A stretch of DNA of 64,000 nucleotides from Thermoproteota archaeon (GTDB taxonomy: Archaea > Thermoproteota > Thermoprotei_A > Sulfolobales > Ignisphaeraceae): the NCBI GenBank assembly GCA_030550585.1, contig JAUQPB010000004.1, forward strand, positions 1-64,000, in the 5' to 3' direction. Shown here piece by piece: positions 16,595-25,405 of the stretch (within the stretch, counting starts at the first letter, position 1; each line of letters starts with the position of its first letter). The notes beneath the pieces are model-generated. The model saw only the letters and a list, made by a program, of their open reading frames with translations. It did not search any database and was not told the origin of the DNA. A program made the translations under genes and the position numbers.

Positions 16595-17548
16595 TTATTG
16601 AAAGGGTTGACCTGCCGGCTCCACTACCACTCTTTCATAACTCTTTATAAAATCGTCTACCTCGCTTCTCGTAGGCATGCTTTGAGCACCCATGCGAGCT
16701 ATCTTCAAGGCTGCAACGGCATTGGCAAATCTAACAGCATCAACGATCTCTCTGTTCTCTAGAAGAGCAACTGCAAGACCAGCGACAAAGGCGTCGCCAG
16801 CACCAGTTGTATCAACTACTGGCACATTGAATGCTCCGACAACTGTTTTTATATTGTGTGCGGCTATTGCCGCTCCTCGAGAGCCTAGAGTTGTTACAAC
16901 TGCTTTAACGCCCCACTCCAACAGCTTTTCGCTAGCTTTGAACACATCTTCAATGCTTTCTATTTTCACACCTGCTAGCTGTTGTAGCTCTACCCTGTTT
17001 GGAACGGCTATATCAACAAATCTAAATATGTTTCTATCTAGACTTCTTGCCGGCGCCGGATTCAAAATCGTTAGCATCCCAAATTCCTTAGCAATCTCCA
17101 GACCCCTGTAAACAGTTTCTACAGGAATTTCAAGTTGTGTTAAAAATATCTTCACCTTCTCCCTCAAGTTCTTTAGTGAATCTTCGACATGTTGGGGGGT
17201 AACCGCATTATCTGCACCTGGCGAGACTATGATCATATTCTCTCCAGTCTCTTCATTCAGTATTATGAATGCTACACCACTACCACAGTTAGCTTTATAG
17301 ACATAGTCTATCCTAACACCATTTCTAGCAAGATTATCTATGAGCATAGACCCTATATAGTCATTGCCCACAGCACCAATAATATATGTTTCAACACCTA
17401 GACGAGCACATCCAACAGCTTGGTTAGCCCCCTTACCACCTGGGTAGAGAGCATAGTCGCTGCCAATGATCGTCTCATCTGGTTGTGGAAACCTCTTCAC
17501 CTTGACATAGAAGTCAGCGTGTATACTGCCAACAACAGCTATAGACAT
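16595..17548 (-). CDS. PfkB-family sugar kinase, ribokinase-like
   Basis: Carbohydrate/nucleoside kinase of the ribokinase superfamily, about 317 aa. PGGKGANQAVGCARLG is the N-terminal substrate-binding signature, closest to ribokinases (GGKGANQA). NPAPAR is the second signature, and DTTGAGDAFVAGLA the ATP/anion-hole motif with the catalytic Asp. ATG 17548 (MSIAVVGSIHADF) is chosen; 13 further codons upstream are open but do not look like family sequence. Substrate could be ribose, a deoxyribose or a nucleoside; archaeal PfkB kinases vary widely. It ends 49 nt before the esterase start, so the two may be cotranscribed. Confidence 0.87.
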   Translation of the reverse strand: MSIAVVGSIHADFYVKVKRFPQPDETIIGSDYALYPGGKGANQAVGCARLGVETYIIGAVGNDYIGSMLIDNLARNGVRIDYVYKANCGSGVAFIILNEETGENMIIVSPGADNAVTPQHVEDSLKNLREKVKIFLTQLEIPVETVYRGLEIAKEFGMLTILNPAPARSLDRNIFRFVDIAVPNRVELQQLAGVKIESIEDVFKASEKLLEWGVKAVVTTLGSRGAAIAAHNIKTVVGAFNVPVVDTTGAGDAFVAGLAVALLENREIVDAVRFANAVAALKIARMGAQSMPTRSEVDDFIKSYERVVVEPAGQPFQ

Positions 17549-17669
17549 TTTGTATTCGCCTAACCATAGACGATCGGTGCTAAACATAATAAGTTTTCTA
17601 CTTGGTTACCCCAACAAAGAATAGTACATTGTTGTGCCTAGCCAAGTACCACATCGATGTATTCCAAAT

Positions 17670-18245
17670 CTACTCAACATATATTTTACAGCCATTTTCA
17701 TCGCAAACCTCTCTAAAGTTTCTCCCCTCTAGAATCATAGCCCTTAACCTATTTACAATCTCCTTCCAGTTGCCGCTACTCAAATCTATGTATATGCCCT
17801 CCTCCCCCTCTTCACTACTCTCATCAGATACGCTCTTCCTCCTTTCATTAACGTTGTACACAAAGTCTTCAACAGATCTCAAGTCTGGGAAATAAACCTC
17901 TCTCTCAATGTAAACCGGAGAGCCGTTCTCAACAACAACTACAACAAGTTGTGGTGTTTCGAAAACAAGATAGAAAATAAAGGTGTCTGCAGCATCTTGA
18001 GAACTGCAATCAAAGAAAAAGTTTTTGCATTGAACAACAACAGCCTCTCTAAAACCACCCCTACTATTCTCAAGGAATCTAGTCCAAAGCTTGTCAAAAC
18101 CCTTGCAACCAGGGCAAGACCTATTTCTAAAATAGATTACATGAACCCCATCAGACACTGGAACAAATGGCCCGTCGACCACTATTTTCTCTAGAGTCCC
18201 ATTTCTATAGATGTAAATGCCGTCCGAATCCGGTATAGAGATCAT
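17670..18245 (-). CDS. thioredoxin-fold protein with CPGC motif
   Basis: A 191-residue protein of thioredoxin type. The redox motif is SCPGCKGFDKLW (C44, C47) after a strand VHVIYFRNR, as in thioredoxins. The cis-proline region is plausible at TPQLVVVVVENGSPVY. A charged low-complexity insert (SDESSEEGEEG) precedes a C-terminal extension of about 50 residues that includes two additional cysteines (VCDENGC). There is no signal peptide, so it is cytosolic. Partner unknown; it is separated from the kinase gene by about 120 bp on the same strand. Confidence 0.75.
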   Translation of the reverse strand: MISIPDSDGIYIYRNGTLEKIVVDGPFVPVSDGVHVIYFRNRSCPGCKGFDKLWTRFLENSRGGFREAVVVQCKNFFFDCSSQDAADTFIFYLVFETPQLVVVVVENGSPVYIEREVYFPDLRSVEDFVYNVNERRKSVSDESSEEGEEGIYIDLSSGNWKEIVNRLRAMILEGRNFREVCDENGCKIYVE

Positions 18246-18438
18246 ATATCGTCCCCATCATACTTTCGATTATTGCACCTAATACACATTTTAAGTTTTA
18301 GCCAAATGCAAACCGCATTTGACAAATTTTGGCAGATTGTTACCTAAAACATCTATCGCTATACTATAGTTTTAAATGCCACATTATTTAAATACTGTGT
18401 ACAGCATATTCTGACCCGGCAACAGCTTACATAGGGTC

Positions 18439-19263
18439 TTGACATTGTCTTTAGATGGCATGCTAATCAATTGTGTAAACAATGTGAGAAAATATCTCGA
18501 ATCATCTTCAATATCATTTGATGTTGTTGGCTACAATCCGTTTGGAGACGTGTCGAAGAGATTTGATGTAGAGGCAGAGAATATTCTGCGGAAATGCATT
18601 GTCGATTCTCTCAAGGACGTTGTTTTCATTGGTGAGGAAGAGGGGGTTAACATCTATGGCAACCCAAAATGGGTTGTTATTGCAGATCCTGTCGACGGTA
18701 GCACAAACTTTTCATCTGATATCCCATGGGCTTCAATATCCGTTGCTATAGCGCCTTATAGAAGAGGTGCCACTATCAAAGATGTGTCTACAGCTATTGT
18801 CGCAGAGATTTTTAGAAGTAGAGCATATGTCTTCAACAACGGGTTTGTCAAGATATATGGCGCTTCAGAAGAGAGGAAGAAGATTCCAGCACCAATTGTT
18901 CTAGGCTATTTCGAGTTTCTAGAGGCGTTCACACCGCTGCTGAGGTATCTTAGTCTGAGCTCTAGGAGACTAACAATCAGATCTCTTGGTAGTGCTGCCC
19001 TAGACATTGTGTATGTTGGGCTTGGAAATGCCGAGGCCTTCATAGATGTTAGAGCAAAGCTTAGAAATGTAGATGTGGTTGCTGCAATAAGGATAGCGAC
19101 AGCCCTTGGCGCAAAAGCAGTTGAGTGTTCGAATGGGTTGAGGGATGCTCTAGACATACCCATAGATGTCCCAGAGAAGGTGAAGTGCCTTGCTGTAGCA
19201 TATGACAATAGTGTTTTGGATAACCTTCTCAAAGCTTTATCGAATCAAAAAGCTATGCAATAA
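18439..19263 (+). CDS. inositol monophosphatase / FBPase-family phosphatase
   Basis: Li+-sensitive Mg2+-dependent phosphatase family, 274 aa. GEEEG supplies the first metal-binding glutamate, ADPVDGSTNF is the signature metal-binding motif (family norm DPxDGTxN), and DVRAKLRNVDVVAAI is the C-terminal W/G-D motif region. Archaeal members usually dephosphorylate inositol-1-phosphate and/or fructose-1,6-bisphosphate. Several starts lie close together (TTG 18439, TTG 18445, ATG 18460); the conserved fold begins after them. It converges on the next gene with an 11-nt overlap at the 3' ends. Confidence 0.85.
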   Translation: MTLSLDGMLINCVNNVRKYLESSSISFDVVGYNPFGDVSKRFDVEAENILRKCIVDSLKDVVFIGEEEGVNIYGNPKWVVIADPVDGSTNFSSDIPWASISVAIAPYRRGATIKDVSTAIVAEIFRSRAYVFNNGFVKIYGASEERKKIPAPIVLGYFEFLEAFTPLLRYLSLSSRRLTIRSLGSAALDIVYVGLGNAEAFIDVRAKLRNVDVVAAIRIATALGAKAVECSNGLRDALDIPIDVPEKVKCLAVAYDNSVLDNLLKALSNQKAMQ

Positions 19264-19924
19264 TGCTTTTTACCCGCTCTGAAAAGGTCTTTAAAATCCT
19301 TGCCAGAACCTTTCCACGCAAAATCTTTTTGCCCACGATAAACCCGCTGTCGTTGTAATCCTTCGAGTAGTAGGCAAGCACATAGACAGGCTGTCCACTG
19401 ATCTCCGTTGTTGTCGCAGCACCGTCTTTTATGAGGCACAAATTCTCCAAGATCTTTTTCGCAGATCTGCGTGCTACCCTAAATGATGTCTGCCTTATCC
19501 TGTCAGCTGGTATAACATATTTCCTCGTTCTCAGAAATACCCTATAGGGAACCACAACATCTGTAAACTCAGTTATTCTATCTATGAACTGCTCGAGCCC
19601 GAGATAATTCTCATTTGCGATCTCATGGGCTATTGTATGAAGGTTTTGAATAGTCTTTAAAATACTACACTCCCCTACACTAGCTTTTCTAGCCTCTACA
19701 GGCATCTCATCAACTATCTTGTCTTTTCTAGAGATCTTATTCATAAGAAAAAGAACTGTATAAGGAGTTTCACAAACATCGCTGAATATACAATCGAGGA
19801 GATATAGATCCCTGGACTTGCAGCTTGGAAAGTCGGCTAATATCATTGGCATCCACAAAAAATTGTATATTTCGCTTGGAAACCTCTTCACAACATTTTT
19901 ATCCACATAAAGAAATTTATACAC
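19253..19924 (-). CDS. hypothetical protein downstream of rpiB-like gene
   Basis: Unrecognised protein of about 223 residues, mixed alpha/beta, with no membrane segment. Visible features are a central charged helical part (EIANENYLGLEQFIDRIT) and a C-terminal portion with QPVYVLAYYSKDYNDSGFIV. The frame is open back to 19966, inside the rpiB-like gene. GTG 19924 is preferred, because GAGGTG at 19931-19936 is a good ribosome binding site and the gene then starts 10 nt past the rpiB-like stop. It is probably cotranscribed with that gene. Confidence 0.65.
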   Translation of the reverse strand: MYKFLYVDKNVVKRFPSEIYNFLWMPMILADFPSCKSRDLYLLDCIFSDVCETPYTVLFLMNKISRKDKIVDEMPVEARKASVGECSILKTIQNLHTIAHEIANENYLGLEQFIDRITEFTDVVVPYRVFLRTRKYVIPADRIRQTSFRVARRSAKKILENLCLIKDGAATTTEISGQPVYVLAYYSKDYNDSGFIVGKKILRGKVLARILKTFSERVKSIIA

Positions 19925-19934
19925 AACCAACACC

Positions 19935-20405
19935 TCATGGTCTTTCCTCTGAATCGAGCTTTGCAAGCAACTCTATGTTTCTAGCCTCAGACTCATCTAT
20001 ATTAACCGTGTTTATCCACGCATCCAAAATCTCCTTCGCAACATACTCAGTTACCAGCCTACCGCTCATAGCAAGCACATTCGCGTTGTTCCACAGTCTA
20101 GCACCCCTAGCCGTTTCAGCATCGTTGCACAGAGCCGCTCTAACCCCCCTAACCTTGTTAGCCGCTATAGAAACACCAGTACCTGTATAGCATATGACAA
20201 CACCCCAGTCAACCTCACCACTAGCAACAAGCCTCCCAACCTCATATCCAACCAGTGGCCAGGGCTCTGGCTTACCAGTTTTTGCTGCTCCTACAGGCAC
20301 CACTTCAAACCCTCTACTCTTTAGATAATTGATAACTGCACCCACCACCGGATAGTTGTCGTCAGAGCCTACCGCAACTTTCTTGCCGGGGAACGGCAAG
20401 TACAC
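19935..20405 (-). CDS. ribose-5-phosphate isomerase B (RpiB/LacAB family)
   Basis: Sugar-phosphate isomerase of the RpiB/LacA/LacB family, 156 aa. KVAVGSDDNYPVVG opens the Rossmann-like fold, CYTGTGVSIAANKVRGVRAA is the family active-site loop (catalytic Cys, anion hole), and WNNANVLAMSGR is the C-terminal substrate-binding motif. It could interconvert ribose-5-phosphate and ribulose-5-phosphate, or act on a 6-carbon sugar phosphate. Archaea normally use RpiA, so a catabolic role with the nearby ribokinase-like enzyme is possible. Start GTG 20405; it lies 53 nt after the DUF362 gene. Confidence 0.87.
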   Translation of the reverse strand: MYLPFPGKKVAVGSDDNYPVVGAVINYLKSRGFEVVPVGAAKTGKPEPWPLVGYEVGRLVASGEVDWGVVICYTGTGVSIAANKVRGVRAALCNDAETARGARLWNNANVLAMSGRLVTEYVAKEILDAWINTVNIDESEARNIELLAKLDSEERP

Positions 20406-20458
20406 ACACCTTTACTGTAGACACATGCTTGCAGAGCTTAAAATGTTGTGCCCTCTCT

Positions 20459-21364
20459 TCATATAAATCCTAATTTCCTAGCACGATCTTTCCACGACAA
20501 CTGCATTTCATACGCATAATGTGGTCTGAACACAGTTTTTACCTCCTCCAAATTTCCGCCAACAACTTTTATCTTACTGACGTCTATTTCCCCATATCCC
20601 CACCTCCACAAGAAGTATAGATAGCCGATATCAGCTGGGTTAAAGCCCATTGCATAGCTCACCACAGCATCGAGGTTAACGGGATTTGTGGAGGCGAATA
20701 TCACACCCCATCTTTTTGGGCTTCCAGCTATTGGGCCATTTCCCTCCATAGCCTCAACACCGTCTACAAGACCGAGGTCTGGCATCATGTATGTTGCCAG
20801 CTTGGCAATGTTATAGTTTATTGAGAGATAGCCTCTGTGCATCTCATGTTTCCAGCCCCTCTTGATGGAGCCCATAACAATGTTCTTGATAGACAGCGTT
20901 ACAATCACTGTGTCATGGGTTTTGGCTCTGCATGGGGATATCCTTACATAGCTCTTATCCAACAAAAGCTTCGATACATAGACTTCAAACTCTTTTCCAT
21001 TCTCGTCAACTAAAACAAACCTCTGCTGATCATAATCGTCGAGATCGACAAACTCTACCTCTCTATACAAATTCTTTATTCTATGATATCCAAAATTCTT
21101 TAAAGCATCTTTTAATGGGCCCATCGATGGCGACTCTCCAATCAATATCTCCGATGGTTCGAATCTAGATGATATAAAGTATAGTATGGCTTCAACAGTC
21201 TCGATAGGTGTTGCTGCAAGATATGTTGTTGTCGAGACAAAGTTTGGCTTTATCAAAAACTTCCTTCTGTTGTCAACAACCTCTCTTATCTCTCCTTCTA
21301 TCAGCTCTAAAGCATTTAGAGAGCCTTTGTAGTGATCGAATGTTCTAACTATTGAAACAGACAT
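20459..21364 (-). CDS. DUF362 domain protein next to larC
   Basis: DUF362-family protein, 301 aa. The signature parts are KFLIKPNFVS near the N-terminus, SPCRAKTHDTVIVTLSIKNI, the MEGNGPIAGSP loop and the ASTNPVNLDAV segment. No ferredoxin-type four-cysteine cluster is visible, so this is the cluster-less form. The ATG directly follows the larC stop (TAAATG), which implies tight coupling with nickel-pincer cofactor genes. The biochemical function of DUF362 proteins is not established; context suggests a step in, or a use of, the LarB/LarC pathway. Confidence 0.85.
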   Translation of the reverse strand: MSVSIVRTFDHYKGSLNALELIEGEIREVVDNRRKFLIKPNFVSTTTYLAATPIETVEAILYFISSRFEPSEILIGESPSMGPLKDALKNFGYHRIKNLYREVEFVDLDDYDQQRFVLVDENGKEFEVYVSKLLLDKSYVRISPCRAKTHDTVIVTLSIKNIVMGSIKRGWKHEMHRGYLSINYNIAKLATYMMPDLGLVDGVEAMEGNGPIAGSPKRWGVIFASTNPVNLDAVVSYAMGFNPADIGYLYFLWRWGYGEIDVSKIKVVGGNLEEVKTVFRPHYAYEMQLSWKDRARKLGFI

Positions 21365-22633
21365 TTAGTTCTCGCCTCTATCACCCTCCTCAAATGCTCT
21401 AATAACGGCATTTGCAATGCTTCTATATGTAGTGTTAAGCTCTCTCGCAGCTCTTTTGACAGATTCATACTCAGGTTTAATATTTATGATGTTCCCCCTA
21501 TAATCCCTGCTAACCTTCACCTCTACCTGGTGTACTTGGCCTCCGATCTCTATATCAACTCTTCTAACCTCTCGATGAGGAGCCTTAAACCTGTCAACAA
21601 AGGATACCCTAACCCCGAGGGTTCCAAGCTCCTTGACAAGAGTTTCAACAATGATTGGATATGCTGATACATCGGCTAAAACCCTTACGCTATATCCCGG
21701 TCTATTCTTCTTCATGTATATCGGTATTATAGAAACGTCCTTGGCTCCAACTTCAAACAGCTTCTCCATGGTATAGCCAACAACTTCTCCAGGAACATCA
21801 TCTACATCCGTTTCGATAACGGCTATCCTCTCATGCTCAAGCCACTCAAGCCCATCTACGCTGCTAGTGTCTTCGCCGACCATAACCCTAACAACATTTG
21901 GATGTTTTTCAAAATCCTTCTTGCCAGCTCCATAACCAACGCCAACTATTTTTAGCACAGGTAGAGAGTCTATGAAGCTACTAGCCAAACTGCTTACAAT
22001 AGCTACTCCAGTAGGTGTTGCCAGCTCACCTTCTGCAACACCGCTAAAGAACTTGGCTCCCTTGCTACGCAATATCTCTAGTGTGGCAGGCGGTGGTATT
22101 GGGTATAGCCCATGCTCTGTTTCTACATAGCCTTTTCCAACGGCTATTGGAAGGGAATAGATTTTTGCATTGAATAGATCTAGAGACTCCAGCGCTTTTG
22201 TAACCCCAACAACATCTACAATGGTATCAGCTGAGCTTAGCTCATGGAAGTGCACAGAGTCTAAGCTTGATCCATGAACCCTTGCCTCAGCATCTACAAT
22301 AGTCTTCATAACATCTACAGCAAACCTCTTAGCTCTATCCCCAAGCCCTATCTCATTAGCCACAGTCTCTACATATCTAAGCATCTCAACCCCCCTCCTC
22401 TCGTGATGATCCTCGTCAATTCTTACATCAACGCTCTTAGCCTTCACACCACCCTTGATAACATCCTTTACAGTTATCTCAAGATCCTTAACACCATCAA
22501 CATTTTTGATTATAGCTCTTCTCAACTCCTCAAAAAACTTTGTGTCAGCACCTAGGTCAATCAGCGATGCCAGTATCATATCTCCGGAAACGCCAGAAAT
22601 AGACGGGTCTATAACAACAATCTTGCCAGTCAC
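21365..22633 (-). CDS. larC: LarC, nickel-pincer cofactor biosynthesis (Ni insertion)
   Basis: CTP-dependent cyclometallase that inserts nickel into the pincer nucleotide cofactor of lactate racemase-type enzymes. Family marks: PSISGVSGDM near the N-terminus, VHFHELSSADTIVDVVG (metal-binding His/Glu), GLYPIPPPATLEIL, GELATPTGVAI, and in the second domain VIETDVDDVPGE and KKNRPGYSVRVL. Both halves (LarC1 and LarC2) are in one uninterrupted frame, unlike the Lactobacillus gene, which needs a frameshift. GTG 22633 is chosen (GGGGA 7 nt upstream); the frame is open to 22675. About 422 aa. Confidence 0.9.
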   Translation of the reverse strand: MTGKIVVIDPSISGVSGDMILASLIDLGADTKFFEELRRAIIKNVDGVKDLEITVKDVIKGGVKAKSVDVRIDEDHHERRGVEMLRYVETVANEIGLGDRAKRFAVDVMKTIVDAEARVHGSSLDSVHFHELSSADTIVDVVGVTKALESLDLFNAKIYSLPIAVGKGYVETEHGLYPIPPPATLEILRSKGAKFFSGVAEGELATPTGVAIVSSLASSFIDSLPVLKIVGVGYGAGKKDFEKHPNVVRVMVGEDTSSVDGLEWLEHERIAVIETDVDDVPGEVVGYTMEKLFEVGAKDVSIIPIYMKKNRPGYSVRVLADVSAYPIIVETLVKELGTLGVRVSFVDRFKAPHREVRRVDIEIGGQVHQVEVKVSRDYRGNIINIKPEYESVKRAARELNTTYRSIANAVIRAFEEGDRGEN

Positions 22634-22711
22634 TATCAAATCCCCAATTACAATCTGGGATTGGAGATGCCACAATAAAAATATTTCTAGTGTGACATAA
22701 ATGAGGTTGGC

Positions 22712-23506
22712 CTATCTACCTTCTCTGCATTGACGATAAACAGAAATTCTTCTTCCTATCAAGCCCGCCACCACACCAGCGTTAACGCCATTATCTATGT
22801 TTACAACAGCTAGTCCAAGTGGGCATGCTTGTAGCATTGAGTATAGCGCTGCTACCCCCTCTCCACCTGCTCCATATCCAACAGATGTTGGAACACCTAT
22901 TACCGGGACATCGACTAACGATGCTATTACAGATGGTAGTGCACCCTCCATACCAGCAACAGCTATTACCACATCAACGTTGTTCTCAATCAGAATCTTT
23001 ACAGCCTCTAAAACCCTCTGGAACCCTGCTATACCAACATCGTAGATTGCTATGGTCTTGCAGCCCATCTCCTCTGCAACAACCTTAGCCTCTTCAGCAA
23101 CATGTATGTCAGCTGTTCCGGCAGCAACAATACCTATTCTACAATCGTATTTGGGGGTTTCAAACCCTCTTCTCTTCACAACAGCTATTCTACCCCTCTT
23201 ATTTATGGACACTTCAATGCCATCTATTCTAATGTTCTCTAAATAGGATATTTGCTCAATGGTTAAACGAGACACTATAACCCTGCCAATCTTCGGCACA
23301 ACATTTAATACAATTCTCTCTAGATCTTCGATGCTCTTCCCCTCGCCAAAGACTATCTCTGGGACACCTCTACGCATCTCTCTACCGATATCAAATCGTA
23401 TGACATTGTCTAGATATTCAATTGAAAACAGCCTTATCTGCTTCAAAGCATCTTCAACAGATGTTTTGCCCTTAGCCAAATCCTCTAAAATTTTTCTTAG
23501 ATCCAT
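22712..23506 (-). CDS. larB: LarB, NaAD carboxylase/hydrolase of pincer cofactor synthesis
   Basis: PurE-like enzyme that carboxylates and hydrolyses nicotinic acid adenine dinucleotide, first step to the nickel-pincer nucleotide. VAAGTADIHVAEEAKVVAEE, GIAGFQRVLEAVK, GMEGALPSVIASLVDVPVIG and PTSVGYGAGGEGVAAL are the LarB/PurE active-site and glycine-rich loops. The N-terminal 120 residues form the LarB-specific extension. Length 264 aa is normal. It is 10 nt downstream of the VOC gene and 78 nt upstream of larC, so VOC-larB-larC-DUF362 probably form one transcript. larE and larA are not in the window. Confidence 0.9.
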   Translation of the reverse strand: MDLRKILEDLAKGKTSVEDALKQIRLFSIEYLDNVIRFDIGREMRRGVPEIVFGEGKSIEDLERIVLNVVPKIGRVIVSRLTIEQISYLENIRIDGIEVSINKRGRIAVVKRRGFETPKYDCRIGIVAAGTADIHVAEEAKVVAEEMGCKTIAIYDVGIAGFQRVLEAVKILIENNVDVVIAVAGMEGALPSVIASLVDVPVIGVPTSVGYGAGGEGVAALYSMLQACPLGLAVVNIDNGVNAGVVAGLIGRRISVYRQCREGR

Positions 23507-23516
23507 GGAAAACTCA

Positions 23517-23972
23517 CTACCTAGCGAAGAATTGAAGAAGCTCTATAATAGCGCCAAGGCTTTCTACAGCATTCACATACACATATTTTCCTTCTTCGAA
23601 AAACCCTTCCTGCTCCTTATAACCGCCAACACTCTCCAAAGATTTGACACAGTCATCAGCATTTTCAACAGAAAATGCAATGTGGTGAATGCCGTTGCCA
23701 TGCTTATCGAGAAACTCTTTCCATGTGCTAGGACCATCTATAGGCTCTATTAACTCTATGACAATGTTATCCATATTTATAAAAGCAAGTTTTGCCCTTC
23801 CGCTTGATGGCATCCCCCTGAACATCATCTTGGTTTTCTCCCAATCCTCTGTCTCTATAATGCTTGGCTTCTCAGTTCCTAGAAGCTTTACCCAATTCTC
23901 CAGCACCTTCTCAATATCTTTTACAACGATAGCTATTTGAACAACTTTTTTGAGGTTTCCACATTTCATCAT
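23517..23972 (-). CDS. VOC/glyoxalase superfamily protein (methylmalonyl-CoA epimerase-like)
   Basis: Vicinal-oxygen-chelate protein with two beta-alpha-beta-beta-beta modules, 151 aa. VVQIAIVVKDIEKVLENWVKLLG starts the first module and supplies a weak first ligand position (Q replaces the usual H). GIHHIAFSVENADDCVKSLES starts the second module with the metal-binding His. The end glutamate is in GAIIELLQF. The layout is closest to methylmalonyl-CoA epimerase, but the function could be a lactoylglutathione-like or another isomerase. It is the first gene of the larB/larC group. Confidence 0.78.
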   Translation of the reverse strand: MMKCGNLKKVVQIAIVVKDIEKVLENWVKLLGTEKPSIIETEDWEKTKMMFRGMPSSGRAKLAFINMDNIVIELIEPIDGPSTWKEFLDKHGNGIHHIAFSVENADDCVKSLESVGGYKEQEGFFEEGKYVYVNAVESLGAIIELLQFFAR

Positions 23973-24045
23973 ACTCAGCCAAGAAAATGCTACAGCATCA
24001 AACCTATTAAATTTTCAGCATCTTACTAATAACATGTTATCACAA

Positions 24046-25066
24046 TTAGATAGGCTTTTCCTTCTTTCTACTCTGTATATCTTGTGTAAAATACACGGCA
24101 ATCCTCTTTATAGCGGCAATTGTCTGGCCCTGTATGCACAAAGCCCACATGGCATTCATCATGGCTCCGTGAGCCCCAAGAGAGGCTGAGAGTATTCCGG
24201 CGAGTGTTCCAACATCTATTTCACCACTTCTAGCCTTTTCGATAGATAGATAAGATATTAGTGTGGCGGAGGAGTACTGTGTGAAGAGGCTAAACCCCCA
24301 ATAAACTCTATCAAACCACATCAAAGCTGTTATCGACTTTCTCCACCACATAAACACTTTGTTAAGCAGGTCCCCGTTTCTATGCTCATATATGGCATCT
24401 CTTATATAGGCTATACTAGCACTGTAAGCCTTTCTCTCCTCGCCTCTAGCAACCTCAACCCTCCTACTATAATACTCTGCAATTATCATGTATGGAGCAT
24501 ATGTCGCTAGTGTTATTAGGCCTATGAATGTATTGAATGAGAATATAGTTATTGTAGATGTTACTGTTGTGAATATGTTTGGCAATAGCGTTGTTAAAAC
24601 TCCATTAATATTCCAAATAACAAAGTCTATATCGCTACTAACCCTTCCAATAACATCCTCTAGAGACTCGTTACTGCCATTCTCATGGATCTTACGAAGC
24701 ATAGCATTCTTCAAACCGACAATGGCATCGGCAAGCTTGCTGAAGTACTTCATTAAAGCGAATTCTGATACTATAAAGATTATTGCTGCAACACCAAATA
24801 GTCCAACACTTGTTACAAGCCGCTCAAAAAAAAAACTGTGGGTAGCTAACATTTCTCCTAACAGCATTAACAATATTGACAATGGCTTGGGGAACCATGT
24901 AGCCACCAACAATAGATCTCACAATAAAGACTGTGACCATTATGGAGAGGGCAAGGCCAAAGCCACTAACATTCGGAATGATTATATCGTGTATAAATCT
25001 AGCCATAGTTATTGAGTCTTGAAGCAACTTGCTTCTAATCCTTGAAAGCTTTGAATATATGCTCAT
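24046..25066 (-). pseudogene. ABC exporter transmembrane domain, interrupted by a frameshift at a T10 run
   Basis: Two frames together give one ABC_membrane-type domain of about 340 residues. The first (25066 down to about 24824) starts MSIYSKLSRIRSKLLQDS and ends NVSYPQFFF at a stop. The second (through to 24046) continues FERLVTSVGLFGVAAIIF and includes the intracellular-loop sequence GRVSSDIDFVIWNING typical of exporters. On the coding strand the break is a run of ten T (24826-24835); nine T would restore one frame. No nucleotide-binding domain follows: the gene ends SRKKEKPI. It is either a real pseudogene, a sequencing error, or slippage-dependent. Confidence 0.7.
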
Positions 25067-25405
25067 CTAGTCACCACAGACAAGCGCTCTTCGAAATGAG
25101 TTAGCTATGTTTTCTGTAGAAGTAGCTTTTAAGCTGTTTGCCGAACAGCTTTATGAGATTATATCCGATTTCTACCGTATATTCTGTTACCACAGATTTT
25201 TCAGAATCTCTTTTAATGTATTAAATCAACGGTATCACACTAACTGTTTTCAAAATGCCATTTCATGCCCATGGACTCTATAGCACATGCGGATTAATAA
25301 TGATGCTGCTATTTTTAGCAGGAGTGGAGTATAGGGTGAATGACTCTAGAAAAGCTGGAAATATAAAACAGATTTTGCATCATTCAACTCTAGGAGGCGA
25401 TAACA
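25067..25405. other. 339-bp intergenic region, no gene recognised
   Basis: AT-rich gap between two frameshifted reverse-strand genes. A 59-codon open frame on the forward strand (25256-25434) runs into the aldo/keto reductase remnant and has no ribosome binding site or recognisable sequence. No repeat or tRNA is visible. The reverse-strand ABC gene promoter probably lies here. Confidence 0.4.

Noticed and set aside
21150-21170. GGTTCGAATC, a T-loop-like sequence suggesting a tRNA
   Set aside because: It lies inside the DUF362 coding sequence in frame, and no acceptor or anticodon stem could be built around it.
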